The notes beneath the pieces are model-generated. The model was not told where the DNA came from, searched no databases, and saw only the letters and a list, made by a program, of their open reading frames with translations. The position numbers and the translations under genes are program-made. 64,000 nt of DNA, from the NCBI RefSeq assembly GCF_021134715.1, contig NC_060018.1, positions 4,047,501 to 4,111,500 of the forward strand, in the 5' to 3' direction. Below, piece by piece: positions 1 through 10,791 of the stretch; within the stretch, counting starts at the first letter, position 1; every line of letters starts with the position of its first letter. This stretch comes from Daphnia pulex (lineage: Eukaryota > Arthropoda > Branchiopoda > Diplostraca > Daphniidae).

Positions 1-854
1 CATTTTCATTGTTTATTTTACTTAAGTTCAACATCATTTTTATATGTTGAATATAAGTGACATACTGAACCACTTTTTCAGAATATTTGAAGTGGTTTTA
101 GCACACAAGAAAACTGATATCCAAATTAAAACAAAATTATTTTTTTAAAATAGTACCAAGCAATAGTGTTTACTAACTAATGGTTGGTACTGACTGCTGG
201 AGTTAAAGTTAATTGGCGACATCTCCAAGGTTTCACGTTTCATTCTTAAATAGTAGTTGTTGCCTGATTGGTAAGTTTAAATTAAATTAATTACAAGGCA
301 TGTCGATACCGAAAAGATCGCAACCTGGTCTCTGATGGCGCGCCAGTACGTTCCCTACCACACGTTCCTTTATTTGGTTACATTTGGGATTTTCACTAGC
401 CCGGTCGAATTTTAGCTGCATAACGATCAAGAAAGTCTAAAACCTAAATCCCAAACAACTTATCTTTTATCCTGTCTCTTGGATTGTGATTTTTTTCTGC
501 ATAAAAAGTCAACATAAAAAAAACAGTCTACCGGAATTTGAGCATTAATAAAGGTAAGAAGGTGTGCTGAAGTGTTTTGTTAATCATAGAGATTCTTTAG
601 ATTTGTCAGTCGATCTCGGATCTGGAACGGGTTTTTTTAAATTAAAGATTCTAACACAATTTTATTTTTTAAAATTAGTCGTTAAGCCCAGCCGGTTATA
701 ATCCTGAACAGTGAACATTTTATATTCACATTTCACACTTCACAGTCGAATTTGCCGCTTTGGCTTTTAGCAATTGCAGGGATGCCAGATGCGGACTTTT
801 AAATTGCAAAACTGAAAATATTGGCAATGTTGCGCCTTGCGCGTTACTTTCAAG

Positions 855-966
855 ATGGCTGCTTCAGTCTTACGCCAGCCTGTTCGGGTACTGCTACGAC
901 CTACGAGACATAATTCAACTCAACTTTCTCAACTTATTTTCCCTGGCATTATTCGCCATAAAAATG
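855..966 (+). CDS. Orphan first exon encoding a mitochondrial-type presequence
   Basis: The frame opens at ATG 855 (MAASVLRQPVRVLLRPTR..., then HNSTQLSQL...) and runs into a GT donor after 966 in phase 1. The predicted peptide of about 37 residues is rich in Arg, Ser, Leu and Ala, has no acidic residue, and has alternating Arg spacing, which is the classic amphipathic matrix-targeting pattern. I could not connect it by frame to any downstream exon in this arm, so the mature protein is unknown and the exon may be a remnant. An in-frame codon 18 bases upstream is a less likely start. A non-functional ORF remains possible. Confidence 0.4.
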
Positions 967-1266
967 GTAACTCCTTCTTGTATTCATTTAAAGCTATTAA
1001 ATGTAAATTTTTTGTCTGGTGCATAAACAGATAACAACATAGTCTGCAATTTATACTTGGCATTTGGCAATTTCATCTTATCATGTGGCCTGAAACTGCT
1101 GTTTCCCAAAATGTCGTCTCTAGCTGCACGTATCGGCTGTACGCTTCAGAACAGTAAATGTGATCATGTTTGTACATTTAGTTAGTTGATGAAATTGTTT
1201 CTGATAATAATTGTGTTTCTATTTTTCTATTAACAGCATGGTGAAGTTTGAGCTTCTTCATTGCAG

Positions 1267-1759
1267 TCCAAAGTGCTCATTGATTTGTTGAAGCCAGCTG
1301 GCCAAAGGTGTTGCGCTTACAGTCTTGCTACCTGTACCAGTTGGAGCTTTCGTCACACACTGAAACACTTCCAAACAATTTAAAGTAATTAGATTGATCA
1401 ACTTTTTTGCAGTAAGGCTAAACATTAAATTTGTTGATGACTAGCTCTTTGCTTTATATCTGTTGACTTTTCAGTTAAGACTGTTTTAAAAGCTTGTTAA
1501 CTGTGTATTCCTTTGTAGTGTTTGTAAAAGATTAGAGATTGCTTAGTTTAATTATGCTTCTGTTATTTTCTTATGTTGCACATGACTTTGTTTTCTTACA
1601 GTAATCGAGTTTTTTTTCCCCAAGTAGGATTAACAGTCGCTTGAAGTCTGAGCCTCTTTGTTGCAGTCCAATATGTACATGAATTTTGTGCAGCCAGTTG
1701 GAGAATGGTGTGGTGAGCCGTTGCATGCAGACTGGTGCTGGTGTCGTTCGTTCATTTAA
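1267..1759 (+). repeat. Two exon-like direct repeats exactly 400 bp apart
   Basis: Exon-like segments open at 1267 and 1667, each right after a pyrimidine-rich TTGCAG acceptor. They share TGAGC-TCTT-TTGCAGTCCAA upstream and a CAGCCAG-TGG-AA-GGTGT type core. In the same frame they read SKVLIDLLKPAGQRC... (stop at 1381) and SNMYMNFVQPVGEWC... (stop at 1757), giving a shared pattern of hydrophobics, K/Q-P-x-G-Q/E-x-C. Each is also preceded about 30 bases upstream by another ATTAACAG acceptor-like site. The second exon of the small peptide gene at 9002 has the same pattern. I cannot identify a functional full-length gene here. Confidence 0.55.
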
Positions 1760-2675
1760 CTATGGACCGTTCAGTCGTTCGTTTATCGTAAGAAATCTGT
1801 TTCCTTGTCGCGTAAAATCGTGTCCACCAGGTGGCGAAGTTAGTAGGTTAGCATTTCGTTATTGATGTCGAAGACCATTGTGACATCTTAATTTGGGCTT
1901 CTAACTAAGTGCTTTTGTGGAAAATACTTGTTAAGAGTTGTAAACTTTTGTTGATGGAACATACCAGAAATTCCTTTGCTTATTAAAAACTTGAAATGAT
2001 TTCTTTGATCATCTTATTGATTTCTTTTTCTCTAGTTTAGTGTACATTTCAAGTAAATCATTATTGGTATCTTTTTTCAAATTTGTTTTACTTCATTTAT
2101 GTTCTTTTGTTTTGTAGGTTTCCATGGTCAGTTTTATGTTTGAGCTGTTTGTGACGTCGCTGTTTGGGGTACAGTGGTTTTGCAGTCATTTTCTAGTTGA
2201 GAGATGCGCTGAAATGGAGCTTGTGCGGACTTGCAGTTGAACATCATACTTTAATGTGTTATTTGCCTATGTCGGTGTCCATGCAGTCTATGTAGTGTTG
2301 AACTGCTGTGGCAAAATAATCGATATTGCCTGATGGCTGTCGGGCTTATTTTATCGGCAGCATTTTGTTGATATGTTGTCTCTTGCTACCTATACGGCTG
2401 TACCGCCATTGAGGTAATGCTTGATGTACAGTCTCATTTAATTATGGACTTCAAGTTAATATCTCCGTTTTCATTTCAGTTGATTCGTTTGCCGCCGTTC
2501 CCTAGACTTTAAACACCGGAGGGTCATAAGCTGGAAGCCTTCTATGACACACTGCTCTCATAATAACTGCTCCTCGGCTCTCTTCGCTCTTTTTCCGGTT
2601 TCTCTTAACCATGGCCGGGTAATCTCCCTGGTCGAGTCAGTCGGGCAGTGTCTCCCCCTGCTTGACTGGCTGCTG

Positions 2676-2838
2676 TTTGTACTGGACGGTTTGTTTAATA
2701 AATAAAACAAGTATAAAAAACCATATAATGTTTTCATTTTATAAATTGTTATTAATTAATTAAATATAAATAGGTAACAACTTGATTAACAAGCATATTT
2801 ATGTAACGTTGTTTATTAAACAGACCGTCCGATACAAA
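2676..2838. repeat. Nested short inverted repeat with facing poly(A)-like signals
   Basis: Bases 2676-2703 and 2812-2838 are inverted copies of each other with only a few mismatches (core GGACGGTTTGTTTAATAAA), around about 108 bp of very AT-rich DNA with an ATTAATTAATTAAAT core. The plus side carries AATAAA and the other side its complement, so this could be two convergent transcript ends with homologous tails. A MITE-like remnant is the alternative; no target-site duplication was seen. Confidence 0.6.
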
Positions 2839-3369
2839 CTCTTAGTTAGTACTATTGCTCAAAAACTGATTCTCTTGAATCAGCAGACTCGAGTGTTTAT
2901 AGCGCCGCCAAGGTAGATATTTCTGAATGGTACCCGTCTTGTCAACTGCTAATGATTCGTGTTCTTGGTTTGACAGAAGCTGTGTTGTGTGTGTTGATCG
3001 TCTCCACCATGCACGCGATAATCAAGACCAGCAACGTCTTGATCAAGGAGAAGCAAAGAACGACGATGTAACTACTAAATAGCGGGGTGGGTACCGCTAA
3101 ATTCATTCTTAGTTGAATGTCGAATCGCTAATAGCATTGTTGGTTATGGTAGAACAGTTTTCCACACTGGTACGCTGTATGACGTCGAGCATTGCCAAAA
3201 TGGAAGTGATCTTTGAAGAACTGAGCGTCTTCAAAGCCAGCAATGTTTCTTTTTTAAAATTACTGTGGTAATAATTCAAGATGATGAAGTCTAATTAGGT
3301 AGAAAACCTTTCTGAAAAGTTTAGGAGCCATTGTTAATTTCAATTGGTGTAAAGTGAGTTTTAAGCCAT

Positions 3370-3815
3370 AATCATTTGGTATTAATTTTTATATGGGTTG
3401 TTGTAGACCCATTCCAATCCCCAGCAACGTAAACCTGCAGAAGGAAAGGCACGTAAAACTTGTCATGCAGTGGTGTAGAGGTTGGGTGAGAACGGGATGT
3501 AATACATAACCATTTGGTATTCATTTTGAATTTTGATATTGGTTGTTGTAGACCCACCCCCAGCAACGACAACCTGCAAAAGGAAAGGCACGTTAAACTT
3601 GTCAAAAAGAGGTTGGGTGAGAACGGGATGTCTTACTGTTACATAACCATTTTCATTTTGATATTGGTTGTTGTAGACCCATCCCCAGAAACTTCAACCT
3701 GCAAAAGGAAAAGGCAGTCCGCCTGTCCTTCACATTCGAAGGTCACGGAGATCATTGCATAAAACGTGTCATGCAGTGGTGTAGAGGTTGGGTGAGAACG
3801 GGACGTGTTTCATCA
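3370..3815 (+). repeat. Three-unit imperfect tandem repeat upstream of the tyrosine-rich gene
   Basis: Three units of roughly 125-145 bp. The segment GTTGTTGTAGACCC recurs at 3397, 3542 and 3667, and GTTGGGTGAGAACGGGA recurs near 3482, 3611 and 3787. CATTTGGTATT marks the starts of the first two units. The array ends about 60 bp before a TATA box. Its placement suggests duplicated upstream regulatory DNA. Short ORFs across it are by-products of the repeat. Confidence 0.85.
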
Positions 3816-3872
3816 TTTTCAAGCAGCTACAATAGCCGCAAGGCTTAAGAGGTGAGGGTGATCAAAAAATCG

Positions 3873-3908
3873 TATAAAAGGAGAGAGAAAAGGCGAAGGT
3901 AAATCAGT
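3873..3908 (+). promoter_or_regulatory. TATA box plus TCAGT initiator of tyrosine-rich gene copy 1
   Basis: TATAAAAG at 3873-3880 is followed 31-32 bases later by TCAGT at 3904-3908. This is the usual spacing of an arthropod TATA/initiator core promoter. A 5' UTR of about 60 bases then leads to ATG 3967. Confidence 0.75.
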
Positions 3909-3966
3909 CGAGGGAGCATCTCCGACACGGCAACAACTGCAGCGCTCTGTCTGTCAGTTCGCATCC

Positions 3967-4900
3967 ATGGGTAAATATTCTGTCTTTTACATAGAGTTTG
4001 GTATCAATCCTTCTTTTGATTATGTATGCCTGTTATTATGTAATATTTATGTTAAAATTTATAATTGTCTAGCAAACTATGGTGTAGTGCTGCTGTTGTG
4101 TGTTGAATCTTTGATGGCTGGGTCGACCACTGGTGTACCGATGTTTTCTTGGTATGGCGGATACCAAACCGCAACGCCGCCGCCTTACTACCCAAAAGCA
4201 ACTTACGCAACGACCAGTTACTGCACCGAGGTCTTCAAGTACTACACCACTAAAACACCGGACTTTAATAGCACAACTTACGCTGCCCCGAGCCACTACA
4301 CTGACGCCCTGAAGTATTAGTCTGCCCCGAGTTACTACACCACCAAGGCGACGGAGGATGACTACGCATGCTGCCCATCCTCCGAGGCTCATATACCGAG
4401 GCTCCTAAGTATTACTTTGTTCTCATCTACTTATTGCACCGATTTTCCTAAATACTACTCTGTTCCCAGCTGCTACACCGAGGCTCCCGCTGATTACTAC
4501 ACCGAAGCTTCAAAGTACTACTCTGCCCTGATCTACACAACCATAACTGAGGCGGCCAAGTATTACGCTGTCCCGACTTACTGCACAGAAGCTGTCGTTC
4601 GTACTACGTTGAACAGGAATACTACACTGATGCTCCAGTTCACTACACCACGACCTACGCTACATCGCAGCCCCCAAGTACTACACCGAAGAAGCCGCCT
4701 ACAACAACGTATGCTGCCTAGTTTACTACACCGAGGCTCCCAAGTACTACATCACTAAGGCACCGGAATTCTACACGTCGATACATGCTGCCCCTGCCTA
4801 CTACACCGAGGCCCCGCATTACTACAACACTGAAGCGCTCAAGTACTACACTACAACCTGCGCTTCCTCGAGCTTCTACACCTACGTCCCGAAGTATTAG
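3967..4900 (+). pseudogene. Tyrosine-rich repeat protein, copy 1 (premature stop)
   Basis: The first coding exon holds only ATGG (3967-3970). Intron 3971-4072 has GTAAAT/TAG borders, and exon 2 starts at 4073. The joined frame reads MANYGVVLLLCVESLMAGS..., a signal peptide, followed by a region built of KYYTT, YYTEA and KYYS-type motifs. TAG at 4318 replaces a Tyr codon of the repeat, leaving 83 residues. Beyond it the motif DNA continues in shifted frames to AAGTATTAG at 4898, probably the ancestral stop. An intact promoter suggests transcription may persist. Secreted Tyr-rich proteins of this kind could be extracellular-matrix or cuticle components; that role is inference. A truncated but functional peptide cannot be excluded. 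Confidence 0.7.
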
Positions 4901-4989
4901 TGCGTAAAAGGAGTCTTCAAAAAGAAAAGTGCCCGAACTGCAGTGCCTTATCTGTCACCAACTGCTTTCCTCGTAACCGATTCGCAATT

Positions 4990-5839
4990 ATGGGTAAATA
5001 TTCTTAGTTTTACATTGAGTTTTGTATCAATTATATTTTTTTCTGTTTGTTAATATGCCTGTTAATATTTAATTTTAATGTTTCAATTTATTTACTGTCT
5101 AGTCAACTATAGCGTCGTGCTCCTGTTGGGTGTTGTAGCTATCGTTGATGGCTGGGTCGACTGCTGGTGTAGCGATGTCTCCTTGGTATGGCGGAAACCA
5201 AACCGCAACGCCGCCGCCTTCCTACTCGACTTACGCAATGACCAGTTCCTGCACCGATGTCTTCAAGTACTACACCACCAAACCACGGGAGTTTTATACC
5301 ACAACTTACGCTGCCCCGAGCACTACACTGATGCCCTGAAGTATTACTCTGCCCTGAGTTACTACACCATCTAGGCGAGGGACGACACCACATGACTACG
5401 TATACTGCCTATCCTACTACACCGAGGCTTCTAGGTATTACTCTGTTCTCAGCTACTTATTGCACCGATTTTCCTAAATACTATTCTGTTCCCAGCTGCT
5501 ATACCGAGGCTCCCGCTGATGTCTCCATCAAGACGGTCGAATACTACACTGAAGCGACAAAGTACTACTCTGCCCCGATCTACACAACGACAACTGAGGC
5601 GGCCAAGTATTACACAGTCCCGACTTGCTACACCGAAGCTGCTCTTTCGTGCTGCGTCGAACAGAGATACTACACTGATGCTCCAGTCTACTACACCACG
5701 ACCTACGCTACACCTAGCTACAACACCGCAGACCCCAAGTACTACACCGAAGAAGGCGTCCATACACAACTACGTACGCTGCCTAGCTTACTACATCGAG
5801 GAATTTAAGTATTACTCCTCCAAACTGCTACCAAAATGA
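4990..5839 (+). pseudogene. Tyrosine-rich repeat protein, copy 2 (frameshifted)
   Basis: Tandem paralogue of copy 1 about 1.02 kb downstream. ATGG at 4990-4993, intron to 5102 ending TCTAG, exon 2 from 5103 (MVNYSVVLLLGVVAIVDG...). The signal-peptide frame then slips by one base against the GSTAGVAMSPWYGGNQT... frame. The left arm also lacks one C near 5316 that is present in the right arm. Tyr-rich YYTEA/KYYS/YYTTTYA motifs continue in several frames to 5839. The upstream element reads CGTAAAAGG rather than TATAAAAG, so its TATA box looks decayed. At least two lesions make this a clear pseudogene. Confidence 0.75.
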
Positions 5840-6685
5840 GGTTCATATGTATTACATCAGCAATTCTTCCCACCTTGTCACCACTATTTACGCTACTCCG
5901 AGCTATATACCGAAGTTCTAAAGTATTTTTTGGATTTGTTGAAAGATTATTGAAATACAAGATTGATTCATAAATCACAATTGCATGTCTATTTTCTCTT
6001 AAGTACGTTTCCTCCTGCTGATTGTTGCATGATGTGAGAAAATATTTTTGAGTGCTATGTAAACTTACAAATAATGATCTTGCAAAATACAACAATGAAA
6101 TTCAAACTCCTGTTTTACATTTCAAAATATTTTTTTCTATCATTAAAATTCGAAGACCAACAACACAATTATTTTTCTAAAAATTCAAAGACCATCTATT
6201 TTTCTGCTAAGTCCAGACTTTTGTTTTTGAAAAAAAAATTAAAAAAATCCCCCCTTACAAAGTTTTAAAAAAATTTTGCTAAAAAATTTGATACGAATTT
6301 TTATTGCATAAAAAATTTATTTTTATAATGAACACATACATTTATTTTTCCTGTGGCCCCCAGGGGGGGGGGGCCTGTCGCTTTCTCTACCGCGATAATA
6401 ACATGATGCAAGTTATATGCAAGTTATTATTTGTTTGGTGCAGAAAGCTTGTTTTATCTAGCAGTTCTCGACTGTTTCAAACCTGACATTGATCAGGTTG
6501 CCTCAGTCGTATACTGCATGATTGAATGAAAACTCAAGACAACAGATCAAACTTTTAACGCAGCAACACAAAATATTACTGGCAGAGCAATTTCGTATGG
6601 CATGGATGAAAACGACAACACAAAATTTTTGAAGTCAGGAACCCAGATGGAACAGCTCAGCTACAACAGCACAGCAACTTCTGGA

Positions 6686-7031
6686 TTACACTGCAATCGC
6701 ATTCAGCATACAACAGTTCAATCTGTCTTTGTCACACCTTTCACCATTTGGCTGCAACAAGGTAACCACCAGCATTTGTTTTACCTGTTTAAGAAAAGAA
6801 AATTATTTTCGAGAAACACAACTGTGTACACATTATAACAAAAGAATACAAAGAGTGACAGAAAACTACGCAGTCCAACAGAAAAACTTTGATATCCGAT
6901 TCAAAGCTTCTATAGTAAACTAAATCTGTAGTACTTCTGCAAGACATTTGATCAAAATAATTACTTTTTACTGTTGAATGGGGTGAGACGTAAGCCAAAG
7001 AACAGGCAGCGAGACACACGAGGCACGCCAT
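6686..7031 (-). CDS. Putative small secreted Cys-containing peptide (left-arm copy)
   Basis: Mirror of 8755-9100. Exon 1 is 7031-6972 and exon 2 is 6784-6686, with the same phase-0 splice and the same predicted 52 residues. One difference was seen, within the intron. It is transcribed away from the spacer, divergently from the right-arm copy. Confidence 0.4.
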
Positions 7032-7352
7032 TTCGGAAATGTACAGGGACTTCCCAAGTCTGAGGTGAATGATTTGGCAAATTGGTTTCTACATGCTAAA
7101 TCACCTATAAATTTTCACATCAACAATTCAACATATCACATTCAATAACAATAGGAAATTAACAATAAATACCTTTTAATTTTCATCGTGAGAAACGTCA
7201 CAACCAACGACCCATTTCTGCTGCGTCTTGGAACAAAATGGCCGCTAAGATTCTCTGAAGACACTCACGCTACCTGGTGGTTCAGCCACTTATTCACAGC
7301 CACCTATTGACAGCCATTAGACTCCTGTTCCAAATCACTGAACGCAACGGCT

Positions 7353-8419
7353 GGATTGCTTCCTTCGAGACAGCACGAAGCAGCTCAATTGAATTCGACA
7401 GGCCTTTCGGCTTTCACTAGCTGGCACGAAATGAATCAAATGAGCATGACCACCAATTACTCCAGCAGCTTTCCTTATGACACAAATACACAAAGTTTTT
7501 AGTTAGCTTTTCAAACTTTGTAACTCTTTCAACATAAAAATCTATAATATTAACAGAAAGTGTTGGGGGTCAAGACAAAAAATTAAACTTGCAATTTTCT
7601 GAAGAAAAGAATCATTTTCCTGCCGGTGGCTGAAAGGCAACAGCACCAGTTATCTGTGTTTTTAGAGTACGCACAGTGAGTTGAGTTCCAACTAACTTTG
7701 GCATCAAACAGTTAGTCATGTTGAATCTAAAGGAAATATGTCAATAAATATTCCAACATTCTTCAAATAAATTAAAGTTAATGGCTACCTGCTGCTCGTG
7801 TTTAACATTCAGAAAAATACAACACGTGTTGGTATGTGACCAGTGCCCTGCATTTGTTCACATTCTTCTCTTAAGCTGCTGCAATAAACCTGAAGATTAC
7901 CCATGGCCTAGATGATATGATATTTTTCATAGCTTTCCCTATGACAGAAAATAAAAATGACATCAAATAACAGTTTCAAACCGAAAGAAGAATAATACTT
8001 GTACGTCAATGAATTATTTGTTGAAAAGCATGTTCAGAAAAACAAACATGTCCACACTGGGGTAGTGACCCAGTAGTGACCTACTGAGTTTAAATCACAT
8101 CGCAAACAAGTTGCACAGAAAAGAACTTGAATTTACTGATGAATTCATCGGTAATTTTCATGGAAAAATAGGAAAACTTTTGACAACCACTGACACAACA
8201 ATCCGCCATCACATGAAAACGACGACGCCTATGTCATCTATTGGACACTTCTGACACCCCAAGTCCATAACGCAATTTACTTTGGTATGGCGACCGTACA
8301 ACTCAAAAGTCAAAAGACAGAAGAACTCCATCGACAATAGAACCACAAATATTTTAAATAATTTTTAAAATGTCTTTGTATGCGACAGTTGATTGAACTC
8401 AAACGACAGTAGAACTCAA
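7353..8419. other. Single-copy spacer (loop) between palindrome arms
   Basis: About 1067 bp without an inverted partner in the window and with no convincing open reading frame. It lies between the start codons of the two divergent copies of the small secreted-peptide gene (7031 minus, 8755 plus), so it may hold their 5' regulatory sequence. I see no transposase or other mobile-element gene in it. Confidence 0.8.
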
Positions 8420-8754
8420 AGCCGTTGCGCCTTGCGTTCAGTGATTTGGAACAGGAGTCTAATGGCTGTCAATAGGTGGCTGTGAATAAGTGGCTGAAAT
8501 GATGTCCACCAGGTAGCGTGAGTGTCTTCAGAGAAGCTTAGCGGCCATTTTGTTCCAAGACGCAGCAGAAATGGGTTGTTGGTTGTGACGTTTCTCACGA
8601 TGAAAATTAAAAGGTATTTAATTATTTATTGTTAATTTCCTATTGTTATTGAATGTGATATGTTGATGTGAAAATTTACAGGTGATTTAGCATGTAGAAA
8701 CCAATTTGCCAAATCATTCACCTCAGACTTGGGAAGTCCCTGTACATTTCCGAA

Positions 8755-9100
8755 ATGGCGTGCCTCGTGTGTCTCGCTGCCTGTTCTTTGGCTTACGTCT
8801 CACCCCATTCAACAGTAAAAAGTAATTATTTTGATCAAATGTCTTGCAAAAGTACTACAGATTTAGTTTACTATAGAAGCTTTGAATCGGATATCAAAGT
8901 TTTTCTGTTGGACTGCGTAGTTTTCTGTCACTCTTTGTATTCTTTTGTTATAATGTGTACACAGTTGTGTTTCTCGAAAATAATTTTCTTTTCTTAAACA
9001 GGTAAAACAAATGCTGGTGGTTACCTTGTTGCAGCCAAATGGTGAAAGGTGTGACAAAGACAGATTGAACTGTTGTATGCTGAATGCGATTGCAGTGTAA
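8755..9100 (+). CDS. Putative small secreted Cys-containing peptide (right-arm copy)
   Basis: Exon 1, 8755-8814 (20 codons), begins MACLVCLAACSLAYVS, a plausible signal peptide cut near residue 13. A GTAAAA donor and a TTCTTTTCTTAAACAG acceptor bound a 187 bp intron. Exon 2, 9002-9100, joins in phase 0 and stops at 9098. The total is 52 residues with Cys at 37, 44 and 45 in the mature part. Exon 2 contains LLQPNGERC, matching the pattern of the exon-like repeats at 1267 and 1667. AATAAA motifs occur near 9446 and 9463. No family was recognised and no function is assigned. The short length means chance ORFs remain possible. Confidence 0.4.
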
Positions 9101-9940
9101 TCCAGAAGTTGCTGTGCTGTTGTAGCTGAGCTGTTCCATCTGGGTTCCTGACTTCAAAAATTTTGTGTTGTCGTTTTCATCCATGCCATACGAAATTGCT
9201 CTGCCAGTAATATTTTGTGTTGCTGCGTTAAAAGTTTGATCTGTTGTCTTGAGTTTTCATTCAATCATGCAGTATACGACTGAGGCAACCTGATCAATGT
9301 CAGGTTTGAAACAGTCGAGAACTGCTAGATAAAACAAGCTTTCTGCACCAAACAAATAATAACTTGCATATAACTTGCATCATGTTATTATCGCGGTAGA
9401 GAAAGCGACAGGCCCCCCCCCCTGGGGGCCACAGGAAAAATAAATGTATGTGTTCATTATAAAAATAAATTTTTTATGCAATAAAAATTCGTATCAAATT
9501 TTTTAGCAAAATTTTTTTAAAACTTTGTAAGGGGGGATTTTTTTAATTTTTTTTTCAAAAACAAAAGTCTGGACTTAGCAGAAAAATAGATGGTCTTTGA
9601 ATTTTTAGAAAAATAATTGTGTTGTTGGTCTTCGAATTTTAATGATAGAAAATTTTGAAATGTAAAACAGGAGTTTGAATTTCATTGTTGTATTTTGCAA
9701 GATCATTATTTGTAAGTTTACATAGCACTCAAAAATATTTTCTCACATCATGCAACAATCAGCAGGAGGAAAGGTACTTAAGAGAAAATAGACATGCAAT
9801 TGTGATTTATGAATCAATCTTGTATTTCAATAATCTTTCAACAAATCCAAAAAATACTTTAGAACTTCGGTATATAGCTCGGAGTAGCGTAAATAGTGGT
9901 GACAAGGTGGGAAGAATTGCTGATGTAATACATATGAACC

Positions 9941-10791
9941 TCATTTTGGTAGCAGTTTGGAGGAGTAATACTTAAATTCCTCGATGTAGTAAGCTAGGCA
10001 GCGTACGTAGTTGTGTATGGACGCCTTCTTCGGTGTAGTACTTGGGGTCTGCGGTGTTGTAGCTAGGTGTAGCGTAGGTCGTGGTGTAGTAGACTGGAGC
10101 ATCAGTGTAGTATCTCTGTTCGACGCAGCACGAAAGAGCAGCTTTGGTGTAACAAGTCGGGACTGCGTAATACTTGGCCGCCTCAGTTGTGGTTGTGTAG
10201 ATCGGGGCAGAGTAGTACTTTGTCGCTTCAGTGTAGTATTCGACCGTCTTGATGGAGACATCAGCGGGAGCCTCGGTATAGCAGCTGGGAACAGAATAGT
10301 ATTTAGGAAAATCGGTGCAATAAGTAGCTGAGAACAGAGTAATACCTAGAAGCCTCGGTGTAGTAGGATAGGCAGTATACGTAGTCATGTGGTGTCGTCC
10401 CTCGCCTAGATGGTGTAGTAACTCAGGGCAGAGTAATACTTCAGGGCATCAGTGTAGTGGCTCGGGGCAGCGTAAGTTGTGGTATAAAACTCCCGTGGTT
10501 TGGTGGTGTAGTACTTGAAGACATCGGTGCAGGAACTGGTCATTGCGTAAGTCGAGTAGGAAGGCGGCGGCGTTGCGGTTTGGTTTCCGCCATACCAAGG
10601 AGACATCGCTACACCAGCAGTCGACCCAGCCATCAACGATAGCTACAACACCCAACAGGAGCACGACGCTATAGTTGACTAGACAGTAAATAAATTGAAA
10701 CATTAAAATTAAATATTAACAGGCATATTAACAAACAGAAAAAAATATAATTGATACAAAACTCAATGTAAAACTAAGAATATTTACCCAT
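9941..10791 (-). pseudogene. Tyrosine-rich repeat protein, copy 2 (right arm)
   Basis: Mirror of 4990-5839. The segment 10406-10636 stays in frame for longer than its left partner because the single-base deletion is absent here. The signal-peptide frameshift remains. Substitutions relative to the left arm (for example Ala for Thr, Lys for Glu and Val for Ala codons) cluster at about 10135-10240. Confidence 0.75.

Larger units (their letters stand above)
1..7352 (+). repeat. Left arm of a giant inverted repeat (palindrome)
   Basis: Read in reverse complement, this arm matches 8420-15780 almost base for base. Paired coordinates sum to 15781 over the outer 5.3 kb, then shift by a few bases at small indels. 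The differences I found by eye are: a single-base deletion near 5316, a T-run length change near 6130, an 11 versus 10 G run at about 6363, several 7-8 nt indels near the apex, and a small cluster of substitutions at about 5540-5645. Identity is clearly above 99 percent. The match already holds at base 1, so the arm continues beyond the window. Confidence 0.97.

Noticed and set aside
1190-2160. Box C/D snoRNA host gene in the palindrome arm
   Set aside because: Several TGATGA- and CTGA-like words occur, but none has the correct C/D spacing and terminal stem that I could verify.
3370-3815. CRISPR-like spaced repeats
   Set aside because: Units are 125-145 bp imperfect tandem copies with no short repeat/unique spacer structure, and the genome is eukaryotic.
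4417-4758. Independent 113-codon gene
   Set aside because: It is the continuation of the tyrosine-rich repeat DNA after the premature stop of copy 1, shifting frame at its end.
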